Origin: Pseudomonadota bacterium
GTDB taxonomy: Bacteria; Desulfobacterota; Desulfobacteria; Desulfobacterales; Desulfosarcinaceae
Length of the DNA stretch: 19,055 bases
Direction of reading: 5' to 3'
Assembly: GCA_023435265.1 (NCBI GenBank)
Contig: JAEYRZ010000131.1
Coordinates: 1-19,055 of the forward strand
In this document: positions 1 through 8,157 of the stretch, piece after piece
How the letters are laid out: the number at the start of each line of letters is the position of its first letter
Numbering within the stretch: position 1 is the first letter of the stretch
Notes under the pieces: model-generated
What the model was told of the DNA's origin: nothing
What the model saw: the letters and a program-made list of their open reading frames with translations, nothing else
Database searches by the model: none
Position numbers and translations under genes: made by a program

Positions 1-1206
1 CCCTACAACCTGGCGGCGCCGGGAAAAGCGATCGAAGACTTGGTCGTGCGCGATATCGGCAAGTTCCGTGAAAACGGCATCGACGTGCGGACCGGACACC
101 GCGCAACGCACATCGATACAGGAAAGCGGACGGTTTCGGGAACGACTGCGGAGGGGAGATCGTTCGTCTATCCCTACGACCGGCTGCTGATCGCGACCGG
201 CGCGGCGGCCAGGAAGCCGGAGGTACCCGGCTTCGATCTGCCGCAGGTCGCGGTCGTCAAAAATCTCGAAGACGGGCGGCGCATCAAGAGTCTGCTGAAC
301 GAAGGCCCGGTCAAAAGAGCCGTCATCATCGGAATGGGTTATATCGCCCTTGAAATGTGCGAAGCGTTGACGCGGCGGGGCATCGCGGTCGATATGGTCA
401 AGCCCGGCCCTCGTTTTCTTCCCTGGCTGAAAGCGGAGATGGCCGAGGCGGTGCGGGCGGAGATCGAATCCAACCACGTGGGGGTTCATACCGGCCGGGC
501 CGTCGAGCGCATCGAACACGGCACGCAAGGCCCGCGGGTGGTCTGCACCGATACCGTTCTTCCCGCCGATCTCGTCATCGCGGGCATCGGCATCGTGCCG
601 AACAGCGGAATCGCCGCGGATGCCGGGCTTGCACTCAGCGTCAGCCGGTCGATCGCCGTGGACCGCACCCTCAAGACATCCGCCCCCGATATCTACGCGG
701 CCGGGGACTGCGCCGATGCCGTTCACATCGTCACCGGGGAGAAAGCATGGATTCCTTTGGCGTTGCGCGCCAACCGGGCCGGATGGGCGGTCGCGGACAA
801 TATCTGCGGCAAGCAGGTCGAGCTGGATGGGGTGGCCGGAACAGGCGTATTCCGGGTGTTCGATTTCGAGGTGGCGCGCACCGGCTTGACGTCGGCCGAA
901 GCCGCGCAGGCCGGATTCGACCCGGTGGAAGCGATGATTAAATCGCGCTCCCGGGGCCATGATCAGCCCGGCAACAGCACCATCTGGGTGAACATGGTGG
1001 GCGATCGAAAATCGGGGCGCCTTTTGGGGGTGCAGATGGTCGGCAGCCAAGGCGTGGCCCACCGCATCAACGGCCCGGCCGTGGCGCTGCACAACCGGAT
1101 GACCGTTGAGCGTTACGCCCAAACGGACCTGGCCTATGCGCCGCCTTTCGGCCCGACCTGGGATCCGACCCTGACGGCGGCCCTACAACTTTTGAAAAGG
1201 ATGTGA
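1..1206 (+). CDS. FAD-dependent pyridine nucleotide-disulfide oxidoreductase, CoA-disulfide reductase/NADH oxidase type (5' end missing)
   Basis: The frame is open from base 1, so the gene starts left of the window; 401 residues are visible. Two family signatures are seen. A GxGxxA nucleotide-binding motif (IIGMGYIALEM, about residues 105-115) marks the NAD(P)H-binding domain. DIYAAGDCAD (about 230-239) is the second FAD-binding motif. A C-terminal dimerisation domain follows to the stop. Enzymes of this family move electrons from NAD(P)H through FAD to CoA-disulfide, polysulfide or oxygen, using a single redox cysteine in a conserved N-terminal motif. That motif would lie just before the first visible residues and cannot be checked. 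A TTG at 40 gives an open frame but is internal and not a real start. The product is probably cytoplasmic. It converges on the HD-GYP gene with a 30 bp gap. The substrate is not assignable. Confidence 0.85.
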   Translation, partial: PYNLAAPGKAIEDLVVRDIGKFRENGIDVRTGHRATHIDTGKRTVSGTTAEGRSFVYPYDRLLIATGAAARKPEVPGFDLPQVAVVKNLEDGRRIKSLLNEGPVKRAVIIGMGYIALEMCEALTRRGIAVDMVKPGPRFLPWLKAEMAEAVRAEIESNHVGVHTGRAVERIEHGTQGPRVVCTDTVLPADLVIAGIGIVPNSGIAADAGLALSVSRSIAVDRTLKTSAPDIYAAGDCADAVHIVTGEKAWIPLALRANRAGWAVADNICGKQVELDGVAGTGVFRVFDFEVARTGLTSAEAAQAGFDPVEAMIKSRSRGHDQPGNSTIWVNMVGDRKSGRLLGVQMVGSQGVAHRINGPAVALHNRMTVERYAQTDLAYAPPFGPTWDPTLTAALQLLKRM

Positions 1207-1236
1207 CCCTCCCGGCAAAGCTGCCTCCGGATGGGT

Positions 1237-2307
1237 TCAGTACGCGTGACTGAGGGAATCGAACAATCGGGGGGCGTGGTTTTCATCATCGAATTTGAAC
1301 CCGTCCCTGGAAAACAGCTCCTGGCAGGCTTCGACCGCATCGGCATCGTACCGGACCCCTTTGTTTTGCGCGATTTTCATCAGGGCGGCCTCGATCCCGC
1401 GGGCGGGCCGATAAGGGCGAAATGAACTTGTGGCTTCGATGACGTCGGCGACCGCCAGAATCCGCGATTCCAGAAGAATTTCGTTCCCCTTGAGACCCTG
1501 CGGGTAACCGGAGCCGTCCAGGCGCTCATGGTGTTGAAGCACGATCCGGGCAACCGGCCATGCGAACGGAATGTTTTCCAAGATGTCGAAGCTGACCCGG
1601 GGGTGAATTTTGATCATCTCCAGCTCGGCATCCATGAGCCTGCCGGGCCGGCTGAGAATGGAAACGGGGATGCGGATTTTCCCCAGGTCGTGCAGCGTTC
1701 CCGCAATCCGCAGACCGTCGATCACATTCGCGGCGACACCCATTTTTTCGGCGATGGCGCAAGACAACCGGGCAACCCGTTGCTGGTGACCGGCTGTGTA
1801 CGGATCCCGGATCTCGACCATCAGGGCCATGCAGCGGATGCTGGCATTGAGCATTTCACGCATGGCGAGGGTTTTCTGCGCGACTTTATTTTCCAGAAGC
1901 GCGTTTTGGGACTCCAGCTGCAGTCTCATCTCCTTGAGCGACAGGTGCGTTCGAATCCTCGCTTTGACTTCCGCCGCGTGAAAGGGTTTGGTGATGTAGT
2001 CCACTGCACCCAGCTCGAAACCTTTTGTCTTGTTAACGGTTTCGCTCATGGCCGTAATGAAGATGACCGGGATGGGTGCCGTGGCAGGGTTGGCTTTCAG
2101 GCGGGCGCAAACCTCATAGCCATCCATCTGAGGCATCATAATGTCGAGCAGCACAAGGTCCGGTGTGTGCCTTTCAGCATATTCCAGCGCCTTGGGGCCG
2201 TTTTTCGCGATGCCCAGTCGGTGTTCATCTTTCAACGTGCTGACCAGAAGGTCGATGTTGGTCGGATTGTCGTCGACAATCAAAACCAGAGGCCGGGACG
2301 AATTCAC
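1237..2307 (-). CDS. Response regulator with HD-GYP c-di-GMP phosphodiesterase domain
   Basis: A 356-residue two-domain protein. The receiver domain (about 7-122) has the acidic pair D12/D13, phospho-acceptor D55 in LLDIMMPQMDG and K107. A short coiled linker (about 125-150) follows. The HD-GYP domain (about 155-340) shows HD at 206-207 in LHDLGK and HHERLDGSGYP at 259-269, so the metal ligands and GYP signature look intact. Such proteins hydrolyse c-di-GMP, here presumably when phosphorylated. The start is set at GTG 2307 because AAAGGAGG lies 6 bases upstream and the receiver fold begins at once (VNSSRPLVLIVDDN). The same frame stays open to 2520, but that upstream stretch is the kinase gene read in another frame. 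The gene overlaps the 3' end of the hybrid kinase by 83 bp, pointing to translational coupling. The kinase is its obvious phosphodonor (inference). Confidence 0.92.
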   Translation of the reverse strand: MNSSRPLVLIVDDNPTNIDLLVSTLKDEHRLGIAKNGPKALEYAERHTPDLVLLDIMMPQMDGYEVCARLKANPATAPIPVIFITAMSETVNKTKGFELGAVDYITKPFHAAEVKARIRTHLSLKEMRLQLESQNALLENKVAQKTLAMREMLNASIRCMALMVEIRDPYTAGHQQRVARLSCAIAEKMGVAANVIDGLRIAGTLHDLGKIRIPVSILSRPGRLMDAELEMIKIHPRVSFDILENIPFAWPVARIVLQHHERLDGSGYPQGLKGNEILLESRILAVADVIEATSSFRPYRPARGIEAALMKIAQNKGVRYDADAVEACQELFSRDGFKFDDENHAPRLFDSLSHAY

Positions 2308-5300
2308 GGGGGGCCTCCTTTGCGATTTTGCGTATTCTGCAAATCGTTTCTTTGGCCGGATCATAATCGTAGCGCAGGATGTGATCTTCCAGCAATTGAA
2401 GATCCAGCGCATTGATCTTTTTACATTGGTCCGCCTGCTGTCGGATGCCCGGCATGATTTTCGAAATTTCTTCCGGATCGGCCTGATCGACGGCATCGGC
2501 CAACCGCCCCAGGAGCGCATCCAGCGAGAGGCACGTTGTCGGGGGTGTCTGTTCGGCTGTATTCATCCCGGCGTCTTGAAGCGCTCGAATCGAGTCCAGG
2601 ACCCGGGCCAAGGCGGACTCCAGTCGCGCAATTTTGCCTTCGCATTCCGACGACCCGTCGTCCCGCGATATATCCCTGCGGCAGTCTTCCTCTATCGCCT
2701 GCGCCGCGCTGCTCAATTCGGCCGCGCCGATGTTGGCGGCGCTGCCCCTCAAGCGGTGGGCGAGTTCGCCCATGACCTCCCGCTGATTGCGCTCAAATGC
2801 CTGTCTCATCGTTTTTGCGGTACCCCGATTGTCGGCAAGAAAACCAGCCAGGATGCGGGTTAGGGTGGGGCTGTCGATGCCCATTTCGGTGAGCGTGCGG
2901 CCGATGTCGAGGCCGGGGAGCTGAGCAGGGAGGCTCATTTCACTTTCTTTTTCTACGGGACTTTCCTCCCAGCCGCATTCCGGCGCATCGAATGCGTCAT
3001 CCGACTTCGGCGCCAATGATCCAGGCGCCTGTTTGCCGATGCCCAGCAAGCGCCAGAGCGTGTGAAACAAGCGATCCTGATTGATCGGCTTGGAAACGTA
3101 TCCATCCATCCCGGCTTCCAGGCACTTCTCCTCGTCGCCTTTCAGGGCGTGCGCCGTCATGGCCACAATGGGAACCGAAGCGCCCTGCGGAAGCCGGCGG
3201 ATCAACCGCGTGGCCTCATAGCCGTTCATTTTCGGCATCTGGATGTCCATCAGCACGGCATCGAAGGATGAACTGCCGAAAGCCTGAACGGCCTCTTCAC
3301 CGTTGTTGGCTATGGTGACCACGGCCCCGGCCCCTTCCAGAATGGCCTGAGCCACCTGCTGATTGGTGAGATTGTCTTCGACGATCAAAACCTTCATCCT
3401 TTTCATGTGTTTTCGGTAAATGGAGGCCATGGTCGTGAATCGTTTCGGCCGGACGTCAGTCTTCAATCCCTCTTTGCCGAAGCAATCCATGATGGCGTCG
3501 AACAGTGTCGATGGATAGACGGGTTTGCTCAGAAATCCGTTGATCCCTGTTTTTTCGGCTTCGATGCGTTGTTCTTCCTTGCCGAAAGCGGTCGTCATGA
3601 TGATGGGCGTCGTCAGATTCAACTCCCGGCGGATTTTTCTGGAGACCTCGATGCCGTCCATGCCGGGCATCTTCCAATCCATGATGATCAGTTCGATCGG
3701 GTCGTTGCGGATCGAATTGTCTTCCAGGCGGCGCAACGCCGCCGTTCCCGAATCGAGTGTTTCAACCCTGCAGGCCAGAGACTCCAGGATGTTGCGCATG
3801 ATGGCCCTGCTGTCGTCCAGGTCATCGACGACCAGTACGTGCATGCCCCGAATATCAGGGGGAAATGCCAGCTTGGGAGCGGGTCGGGTCGGCGCCCGGC
3901 GCATGCGTACCGTAAAGAAGAACGTGCTTCCCTTGCCCAGCTCGGATGTCAGACCGATCTCGCCGTCCATAAGGGTGACCAGTTGTTTGCAGATGCTCAA
4001 ACCCAGGCCGGTGCCTTCGTATTTGCGGGTCGAGGAGGTATCGGCCTGACTGAAAGGTTCGAAAAGTTGATCGATGTATTCCGGAGCGATGCCGGTGCCC
4101 GTATCTTTCACGGAAAAAGACAAAATCAACTCATCCGGCGCCGCATCGCCGTTCCGTTCCGCCACTTCCTCGGCATGCAGCAGAATCACACCGCCCGAAT
4201 CGGTGAATTTAACGGCGTTGCTGATCAGGTTGGTCAGGATCTGCTGCAGGCGCAGGGAATCGCCCTTAATGGCGGAGGGCATATTCATGTCGATGTCCAC
4301 CAGCAGTTCGATGCCTTTTTCGGCAGCTTTGCTGAAGAACAGTTCCATGACCCGGTCGATGACCTCGTTCAACCTGAAAATCCGTTCTTTTATTTCGAAT
4401 TTGCCTGCCTCTATCTTTGAAAAATCCAGAATGTCGTTGATAATGCTCAGCAGCGAGTAGGCCGAGCTGTGGATGATGTTCAGGTAGTGAGCGATTTTGG
4501 GCGGCACCTCTTCGCTGAGCGCCAGGTCCGCGGCGGCGATCACCCCGTTCATCGGTGTTCGGATTTCATGGCTCATGTTGGCCAGGAACTCGCTCTTGGC
4601 CCGGGCGGCGGTTTCGGCGGTTTCTTTGGCCTGCTTGAGTTCCCAATCCATTTGCTTGTGCAGCGCCATCTCCTGTTCCAGTCGCGCGTGCGAGGCCTTG
4701 ATCCTGCGGTTGAGCGCCAGGGCCAATACGAAAAGGGCGGCCAGGAGGCAAAAGGCCACAAGAGCGAAAAGAAAAAATGGGCCATATTTGTTCAGTACAT
4801 CCTCGAGGGAAATTTTATCCAGGTCCTGGTACGGACCGATTCTCAGGAGCTTGAGACATTCGTGAACCGGTTGATAATTGAGGGGGATGGTCCATCCTGC
4901 GGAACCTGCCGCTTTGGCCGCGGGTGAATCCGGCTGCGTTTGGAGCAGCGCCAGGACCACTTTTTCCGCCATTTGATCAGGAGTATGTCTGACCTTCGCC
5001 ATGGGCCAGTTGGGGTATTCGCGCGTGGTGCAGAAATAAGAAGTGGGGCCGCCCGTACCCGGAAGGCGCGGAAAAATATAATAGTCGGCCAGATCGATCC
5101 GGCCTCGGGCGGCGAGATCCTCGAAGATGTAGGTTCTTACCGTACCGGCATCGACCTTGCGGTCGCGGACCGCAAAGACAACGCTGTCGTGAGTTCCCGT
5201 GAAGCGAAGCTCCTTGAAGTCGCTGAAAGGATCGATTCCGTTTTCCCTGAGCTCCCGCCATGCCATCAGCCATCCCCCCATCGAGGATTCGGAAACGGCG

Positions 5301-5749
5301 GCAAAGGATTTTCCGTTGAGGTCGCTCAGATTGCGGATGTCTTTCCGATCGCTGCGGCAGAAAATGACACCGCCGAATTGCGTGTAGGCACCCTGCACGC
5401 GTTTCTCTTTCAGCGTGGCGATGCGATCGACCTGGTATCGATATTCCAAATCGACATACAATGCCGAATTGCACAGGATGAAATCCACCTCGCCTTTCTG
5501 GACGGCCGGATGGATCTGTTCATGGTCCAGCGGTACGATGATGAATTGACTGTCTGGAATCTGGCGGGTGAGATAATCGGCGGTAGGCGACCAGCTTTCC
5601 AGGCACCGCTGGGCGCCTCGGTTGGCAAGCACGCCGATTTTAACGGGAGTGCTCTGAGAGCAGGAATCAACCGGAGCATGGAGCACCAGAAGGATGCTCA
5701 CGACGAAACAGGACAACAGGGTGCCGCAATGTGAATTTTCAAACCTCAT
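2225..5749 (-). CDS. Hybrid sensor histidine kinase: PhnD-like periplasmic sensor, HisKA-HATPase, two receivers, HPt
   Basis: A 1174-residue membrane kinase carrying a whole phosphorelay. A signal-like hydrophobic N-terminus (about 10-28) precedes a phosphate/phosphonate-binding (PhnD-like) periplasmic domain (about 35-300). Such domains also act as sensors in TtrS-type kinases. One membrane helix spans about 325-347, followed by a coiled coil (350-385). HisKA has H394 in NMSHEIRTPM. The ATPase domain has the N box around N511, DTGTG at 549-553 and GTGLGL at 579-584. Receiver 1 (about 636-755) has D642/D643 and D691; receiver 2 (about 785-900) has D835. The HPt domain has H998 in LAHRLRGSAANIG. 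All phosphotransfer residues appear intact. A helical segment of unknown role (about 1070-1148) precedes a tail read out of frame through the next gene. The ATG overlaps the diguanylate cyclase stop by 11 bp. The ligand is unknown. Confidence 0.92.
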   Translation of the reverse strand: MRFENSHCGTLLSCFVVSILLVLHAPVDSCSQSTPVKIGVLANRGAQRCLESWSPTADYLTRQIPDSQFIIVPLDHEQIHPAVQKGEVDFILCNSALYVDLEYRYQVDRIATLKEKRVQGAYTQFGGVIFCRSDRKDIRNLSDLNGKSFAAVSESSMGGWLMAWRELRENGIDPFSDFKELRFTGTHDSVVFAVRDRKVDAGTVRTYIFEDLAARGRIDLADYYIFPRLPGTGGPTSYFCTTREYPNWPMAKVRHTPDQMAEKVVLALLQTQPDSPAAKAAGSAGWTIPLNYQPVHECLKLLRIGPYQDLDKISLEDVLNKYGPFFLFALVAFCLLAALFVLALALNRRIKASHARLEQEMALHKQMDWELKQAKETAETAARAKSEFLANMSHEIRTPMNGVIAAADLALSEEVPPKIAHYLNIIHSSAYSLLSIINDILDFSKIEAGKFEIKERIFRLNEVIDRVMELFFSKAAEKGIELLVDIDMNMPSAIKGDSLRLQQILTNLISNAVKFTDSGGVILLHAEEVAERNGDAAPDELILSFSVKDTGTGIAPEYIDQLFEPFSQADTSSTRKYEGTGLGLSICKQLVTLMDGEIGLTSELGKGSTFFFTVRMRRAPTRPAPKLAFPPDIRGMHVLVVDDLDDSRAIMRNILESLACRVETLDSGTAALRRLEDNSIRNDPIELIIMDWKMPGMDGIEVSRKIRRELNLTTPIIMTTAFGKEEQRIEAEKTGINGFLSKPVYPSTLFDAIMDCFGKEGLKTDVRPKRFTTMASIYRKHMKRMKVLIVEDNLTNQQVAQAILEGAGAVVTIANNGEEAVQAFGSSSFDAVLMDIQMPKMNGYEATRLIRRLPQGASVPIVAMTAHALKGDEEKCLEAGMDGYVSKPINQDRLFHTLWRLLGIGKQAPGSLAPKSDDAFDAPECGWEESPVEKESEMSLPAQLPGLDIGRTLTEMGIDSPTLTRILAGFLADNRGTAKTMRQAFERNQREVMGELAHRLRGSAANIGAAELSSAAQAIEEDCRRDISRDDGSSECEGKIARLESALARVLDSIRALQDAGMNTAEQTPPTTCLSLDALLGRLADAVDQADPEEISKIMPGIRQQADQCKKINALDLQLLEDHILRYDYDPAKETICRIRKIAKEAPREFVPASGFDCRRQSDQHRPSGQHVER
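2314..2321 (-). promoter_or_regulatory. Ribosome binding site fixing the GTG start of the HD-GYP regulator
   Basis: On the minus strand AAAGGAGG is followed by six bases and then GTG at 2307-2305. It lies inside the last codons of the upstream kinase gene, so terminating ribosomes would pass over it. It is the main reason for rejecting the longer open frame. Confidence 0.75.
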
Positions 5750-6617
5750 AGGGCTGCGCTCCCGGTTCGATCACGGCATGGCGGATGTCGTTTTTACCGC
5801 TGCGCTTGACCTGGTACATCAATTCGTCAGCTTCCTTTATGATTTCCGCAAGCGTATCCGGTGCCGTGTGGTAGGTTGCCAGGCCGATGCTCAAGGTGAC
5901 ATTCCAGTGGTTGGTTTTCATTATGCTCAAAAGCTGCTGATGAAGCTTCCCGGCGACCAGGGAAGCGGATTTTTCTTCGCTCCTGACCAGCAGCACGACA
6001 AACTCGTCCCCGCCGAAGCGCGCGACGATATCGATCGCACGCACGTTGTTCCTGATGGTTTGCACCACCGCAAGCAGGAGGCGATCGCCTGTCAGGTGCC
6101 CGAAGTGATCGTTGATTTTTTTAAAATCGTCGATGTCGATGAACATGACCGAAAAAGGGTGGTTGTACCTTCGGGAGCGGTTGATTTCCGTCTGGGCCAG
6201 TAATTGGAACCCGCGGCGGTTGGCCACGCCGGTCAAAGGATCGAGCATGGCCATTTCCTTCTCGGCAGCCAGGATTTTTTTATGTCGTGCAATCATGAAA
6301 ACGATGGATAAGAAGATGGCCGCTCTGAACAGCAGGCACACCAGGGGAGGCAGAGGGGTATGGGGATTCCGGAAATGCCCGGTCGCATAGAGATCCGCCA
6401 GCAGCCAGGACAGGGCGCTCAACAGAGAGATCCATACCCCCGCGCGCAGACCGACCCGCCAGGTGAGAATGATCATCGGGAGCAGGTATAAAAATGAGAA
6501 GCCCGATTCGGAGCCGGTCCGCAATTGAATCCAGCCGATCGCCAGGACCAGCGTAAAGGCCAGAACCTGCAGCAGAGGCTTATCGACGCGCAGAAATATA
6601 TTGGACCGTTCCGGCAT
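5739..6617 (-). CDS. Membrane-anchored diguanylate cyclase (GGDEF)
   Basis: A 292-residue protein predicted to make c-di-GMP from two GTP. The N-terminal third is hydrophobic, with about four membrane segments (roughly 16-30, 41-57, 60-78 and 91-110) and no recognisable sensor fold. The GGDEF domain (about 120-280) begins with LDPLTGVANRRGF and has an intact FGGDEF signature at 201-206. RAID at 193-196, five residues before it, matches the RxxD inhibitory product-binding site, so feedback inhibition is likely. The catalytic acidic residues in FIDIDDFKKIND are also present. This is the first gene of a three-gene minus-strand operon with the kinase and the HD-GYP regulator, and its stop overlaps the kinase start. 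The ATG at 6617 has only a weak ribosome site, but a TATAAT-like box lies about 37 bases upstream. Confidence 0.92.
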   Translation of the reverse strand: MPERSNIFLRVDKPLLQVLAFTLVLAIGWIQLRTGSESGFSFLYLLPMIILTWRVGLRAGVWISLLSALSWLLADLYATGHFRNPHTPLPPLVCLLFRAAIFLSIVFMIARHKKILAAEKEMAMLDPLTGVANRRGFQLLAQTEINRSRRYNHPFSVMFIDIDDFKKINDHFGHLTGDRLLLAVVQTIRNNVRAIDIVARFGGDEFVVLLVRSEEKSASLVAGKLHQQLLSIMKTNHWNVTLSIGLATYHTAPDTLAEIIKEADELMYQVKRSGKNDIRHAVIEPGAQPYEV

Positions 6618-6653
6618 GGATTCGATCCCATTGACGTAAGCAGTGCGCTGCGC

Positions 6654-6659
6654 ATTATA
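6654..6659 (-). promoter_or_regulatory. Candidate -10 box for the GGDEF-kinase-HD-GYP operon
   Basis: The minus strand reads TATAAT here, giving a transcript start near 6647 and a leader of about 30 bases before the ATG at 6617. No good TTGACA-like -35 box lies 16-18 bases upstream, so this is either a weak or activated sigma-70 promoter, or chance. Confidence 0.4.
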
Positions 6660-6799
6660 ACGCCTAACACCTGTTTATCGCCTGGATCTTGTTGACGCAT
6701 CCATACTGGATATCACGCAGAAAGCATTCCAGAGAACTGTATGCCGGTGCGCCTGCCTTGGTTTCCGGCGAAGGGAGTCGGGCGTTGCCACCGCCTCGG

Positions 6800-6829
6800 T
6801 TGACCGGTCTGCGAAACGCCTTCGGTCAA
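6800..6829. promoter_or_regulatory. Spaced inverted repeat upstream of a sigma-54 promoter (candidate activator site)
   Basis: TTGACCG at 6800-6806 is the exact reverse complement of CGGTCAA at 6823-6829, with 16 bases between. It ends 38 bp before the -24 element of the sigma-54 promoter match. That position would suit an activator or other regulator, though sigma-54 enhancer sites usually lie farther upstream. No activator gene is in the window, so the role is inferred. Confidence 0.3.
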
Positions 6830-6867
6830 GGTTTCGGATCCCCGGCCACGCAAATATCCAGGCGCAA

Positions 6868-6883
6868 TGGCATGTGCCTTGCA
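6868..6883 (+). promoter_or_regulatory. Sigma-54 (RpoN) -24/-12 promoter for uspA-CBS-acetyl-CoA synthetase operon
   Basis: TGGCATGTGCCTTGCA matches the family consensus TGGCACGNNNNTTGCW at every fixed position but one (T for C at position 6). The GG and GC dinucleotides are exactly spaced. Transcription would start near 6894, giving a leader of about 105 bases before the uspA ATG at 6999. The orientation and position fit the plus-strand operon. Confidence 0.75.
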
Positions 6884-6998
6884 CAAAACGATTGCAGTGG
6901 TGAGGCAATCCCCACAGCGGGGCGAGACAAATGCCACGGCCGGAAGCCGGAAAACCTCCCTGGGCCTGCCGGCCGCCCGATCGATGAAGGAGGCGTTT

Positions 6999-7478
6999 AT
7001 GTCTTATATTAAAACCATAATGGCGGCAGTCGACTTTTCGAAGTATTCGCCTGCCATGACGCGTTATGCCTGGCAGTTGGCCAAGGCACTGGATGCCGAG
7101 CTGCTTTTCATCAATGTGATCAATCAGCGCGATGTCGATACGGTTCACCGCGTCATGGCATCCTATGGAACCTTCGAAATGGACCAGTATACGAAAGAAC
7201 GCATGCGCGAACGGCATGACCAGATAAATGAGCTGATCGCCGGCTGTGAGGGCGGCGGACCCAAATACCGAACCATGGTGCGTGTCGGTGTGCCTTATCA
7301 GGAGATTCTCGAGGCGATCGAAGAAGAAAAACCGGACCTGCTGGTCATCGCCGCCAAAGGCCGCAGCGACATTGTCGATCTGGTGATGGGTTCCTGCGCG
7401 CGGGTGATGCACCAGCGCTGCCCCATTCCCGTACTGAGTATCCGGGAAAAAACAGCGAGCGAGCGGACTGCGGTGTAA
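6999..7478 (+). CDS. Universal stress protein, single UspA domain
   Basis: A 159-residue cytoplasmic protein with one UspA fold. It begins MSYIKTIMAAVDFSKYSPAM, where the aspartate after the first strand is the usual adenine-side residue. It ends with an ATP-type loop, AKGRSDIVDLVMGS, which keeps the G-9x-GS spacing of nucleotide-binding Usp proteins, although the first glycine of GxxG is alanine. The ATG at 6999 is chosen because AAGGAGG sits just upstream and the fold starts there. The frame is open back to 6867, but that ATG lies within the sigma-54 promoter match. It is first in a plus-strand operon with a CBS-pair protein and an acyl-CoA synthetase, which suggests a role in energy or stress response. 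The exact function is unknown. Confidence 0.92.
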   Translation: MSYIKTIMAAVDFSKYSPAMTRYAWQLAKALDAELLFINVINQRDVDTVHRVMASYGTFEMDQYTKERMRERHDQINELIAGCEGGGPKYRTMVRVGVPYQEILEAIEEEKPDLLVIAAKGRSDIVDLVMGSCARVMHQRCPIPVLSIREKTASERTAV

Positions 7479-7535
7479 GGCATCGCGTCCCACCGCATTC
7501 GGCGCCGCCCCCTGCGGATCCTGGAGGAGAGGGCC

Positions 7536-8111
7536 GTGAAAAAATTCAAGATCACAGATTTAATGGTGCCGTTAGGCGAGTATGTCGTGATCTCCGAAGA
7601 TGCAAACATCTACGATGCCGTGCTGGCCCTGGAAACGAGCCGCGCCCGATTCGATGCCGGTCGCCACCCGCACCGTGCCGTCCTGGTGATGGACCGAAAG
7701 GGCAGGGTGGTGGGCAAGTTGGGGCAGCTGGATGTTCTACGCTCCCTTGAACCGATGTATGCCGCGATGCACAAGGATTCTCCGGGCATGGCCAAATTCG
7801 GCTTCAGCAGGGAATTCCTCCTGTCGATGATCGAAGCCTACCGCCTGTTCGACAAACCCTTTGACGATATCTGCCGCAAGGCTTGCCGGGAAAAAGTTTC
7901 GAAGTACATGCACCGCCCCACCGAAGGGGAATTCATCGAGGCAGGCGCCTCTCTGGACGAAGCTGTGCATTTGCTGGTGGTCGGGCACCATCAGTCGCTG
8001 CTGGTCACCCGCGAAAAAGAGATCATCGGTATCTTGCGCCTGACCGATGTCTCCGCCGTTGTTTGCGATGCCATGAAGAAATGCACCTGCAATCTTCAGG
8101 TGGAGGGGTGA
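7536..8111 (+). CDS. CBS-domain pair protein
   Basis: A 191-residue protein with two CBS motifs. CBS1 (about 5-75) includes ITDLMVPLGEYVVI and ends VVGKLGQLDVL. CBS2 (about 120-187) includes VSKYMHRP and ends IIGILRLTDVS. A charged helical insert of roughly 45 residues separates them. CBS pairs typically bind adenine nucleotides (AMP, ATP, SAM) and regulate partners. No catalytic or DNA-binding domain is attached, so it is probably a stand-alone ligand sensor. The start is GTG 7536, with GGAGGAGAGGG just upstream. It lies 57 bp after uspA and 46 bp before the acetyl-CoA synthetase gene, consistent with co-transcription. Cys-rich ending (KKCTCNLQ) is a minor oddity. The partner and ligand are not known. 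Confidence 0.88.
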   Translation: MKKFKITDLMVPLGEYVVISEDANIYDAVLALETSRARFDAGRHPHRAVLVMDRKGRVVGKLGQLDVLRSLEPMYAAMHKDSPGMAKFGFSREFLLSMIEAYRLFDKPFDDICRKACREKVSKYMHRPTEGEFIEAGASLDEAVHLLVVGHHQSLLVTREKEIIGILRLTDVSAVVCDAMKKCTCNLQVEG

Positions 8112-8157
8112 TGAAGGGCCCCCGGAGGGCGGAAGCGCAGGCGCAGGGAGTCATCCG

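Larger units (their letters stand above)
6618..6998. other. Divergent intergenic region between diguanylate cyclase and uspA
   Basis: This 381 bp gap holds no convincing gene. It contains a TATAAT-like box for the leftward operon (6654-6659), a spaced inverted repeat at 6800-6829, and a strong sigma-54 promoter match at 6868-6883 for the rightward operon. A ribosome site, AAGGAGG at 6987-6993, ends it. An ATG at 6867 in frame with uspA would begin inside the promoter and is not a credible start. Confidence 0.6.

Noticed and set aside
1237..1253. TCAGT/ACTGA inverted repeat at the end of the HD-GYP gene as a terminator
   Set aside because: Only five base pairs, inside coding sequence and without a T-run.
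3407..4420. A 337-codon plus-strand open frame across the hybrid kinase
   Set aside because: The minus strand carries unmistakable HisKA, ATPase and receiver motifs over the same bases.
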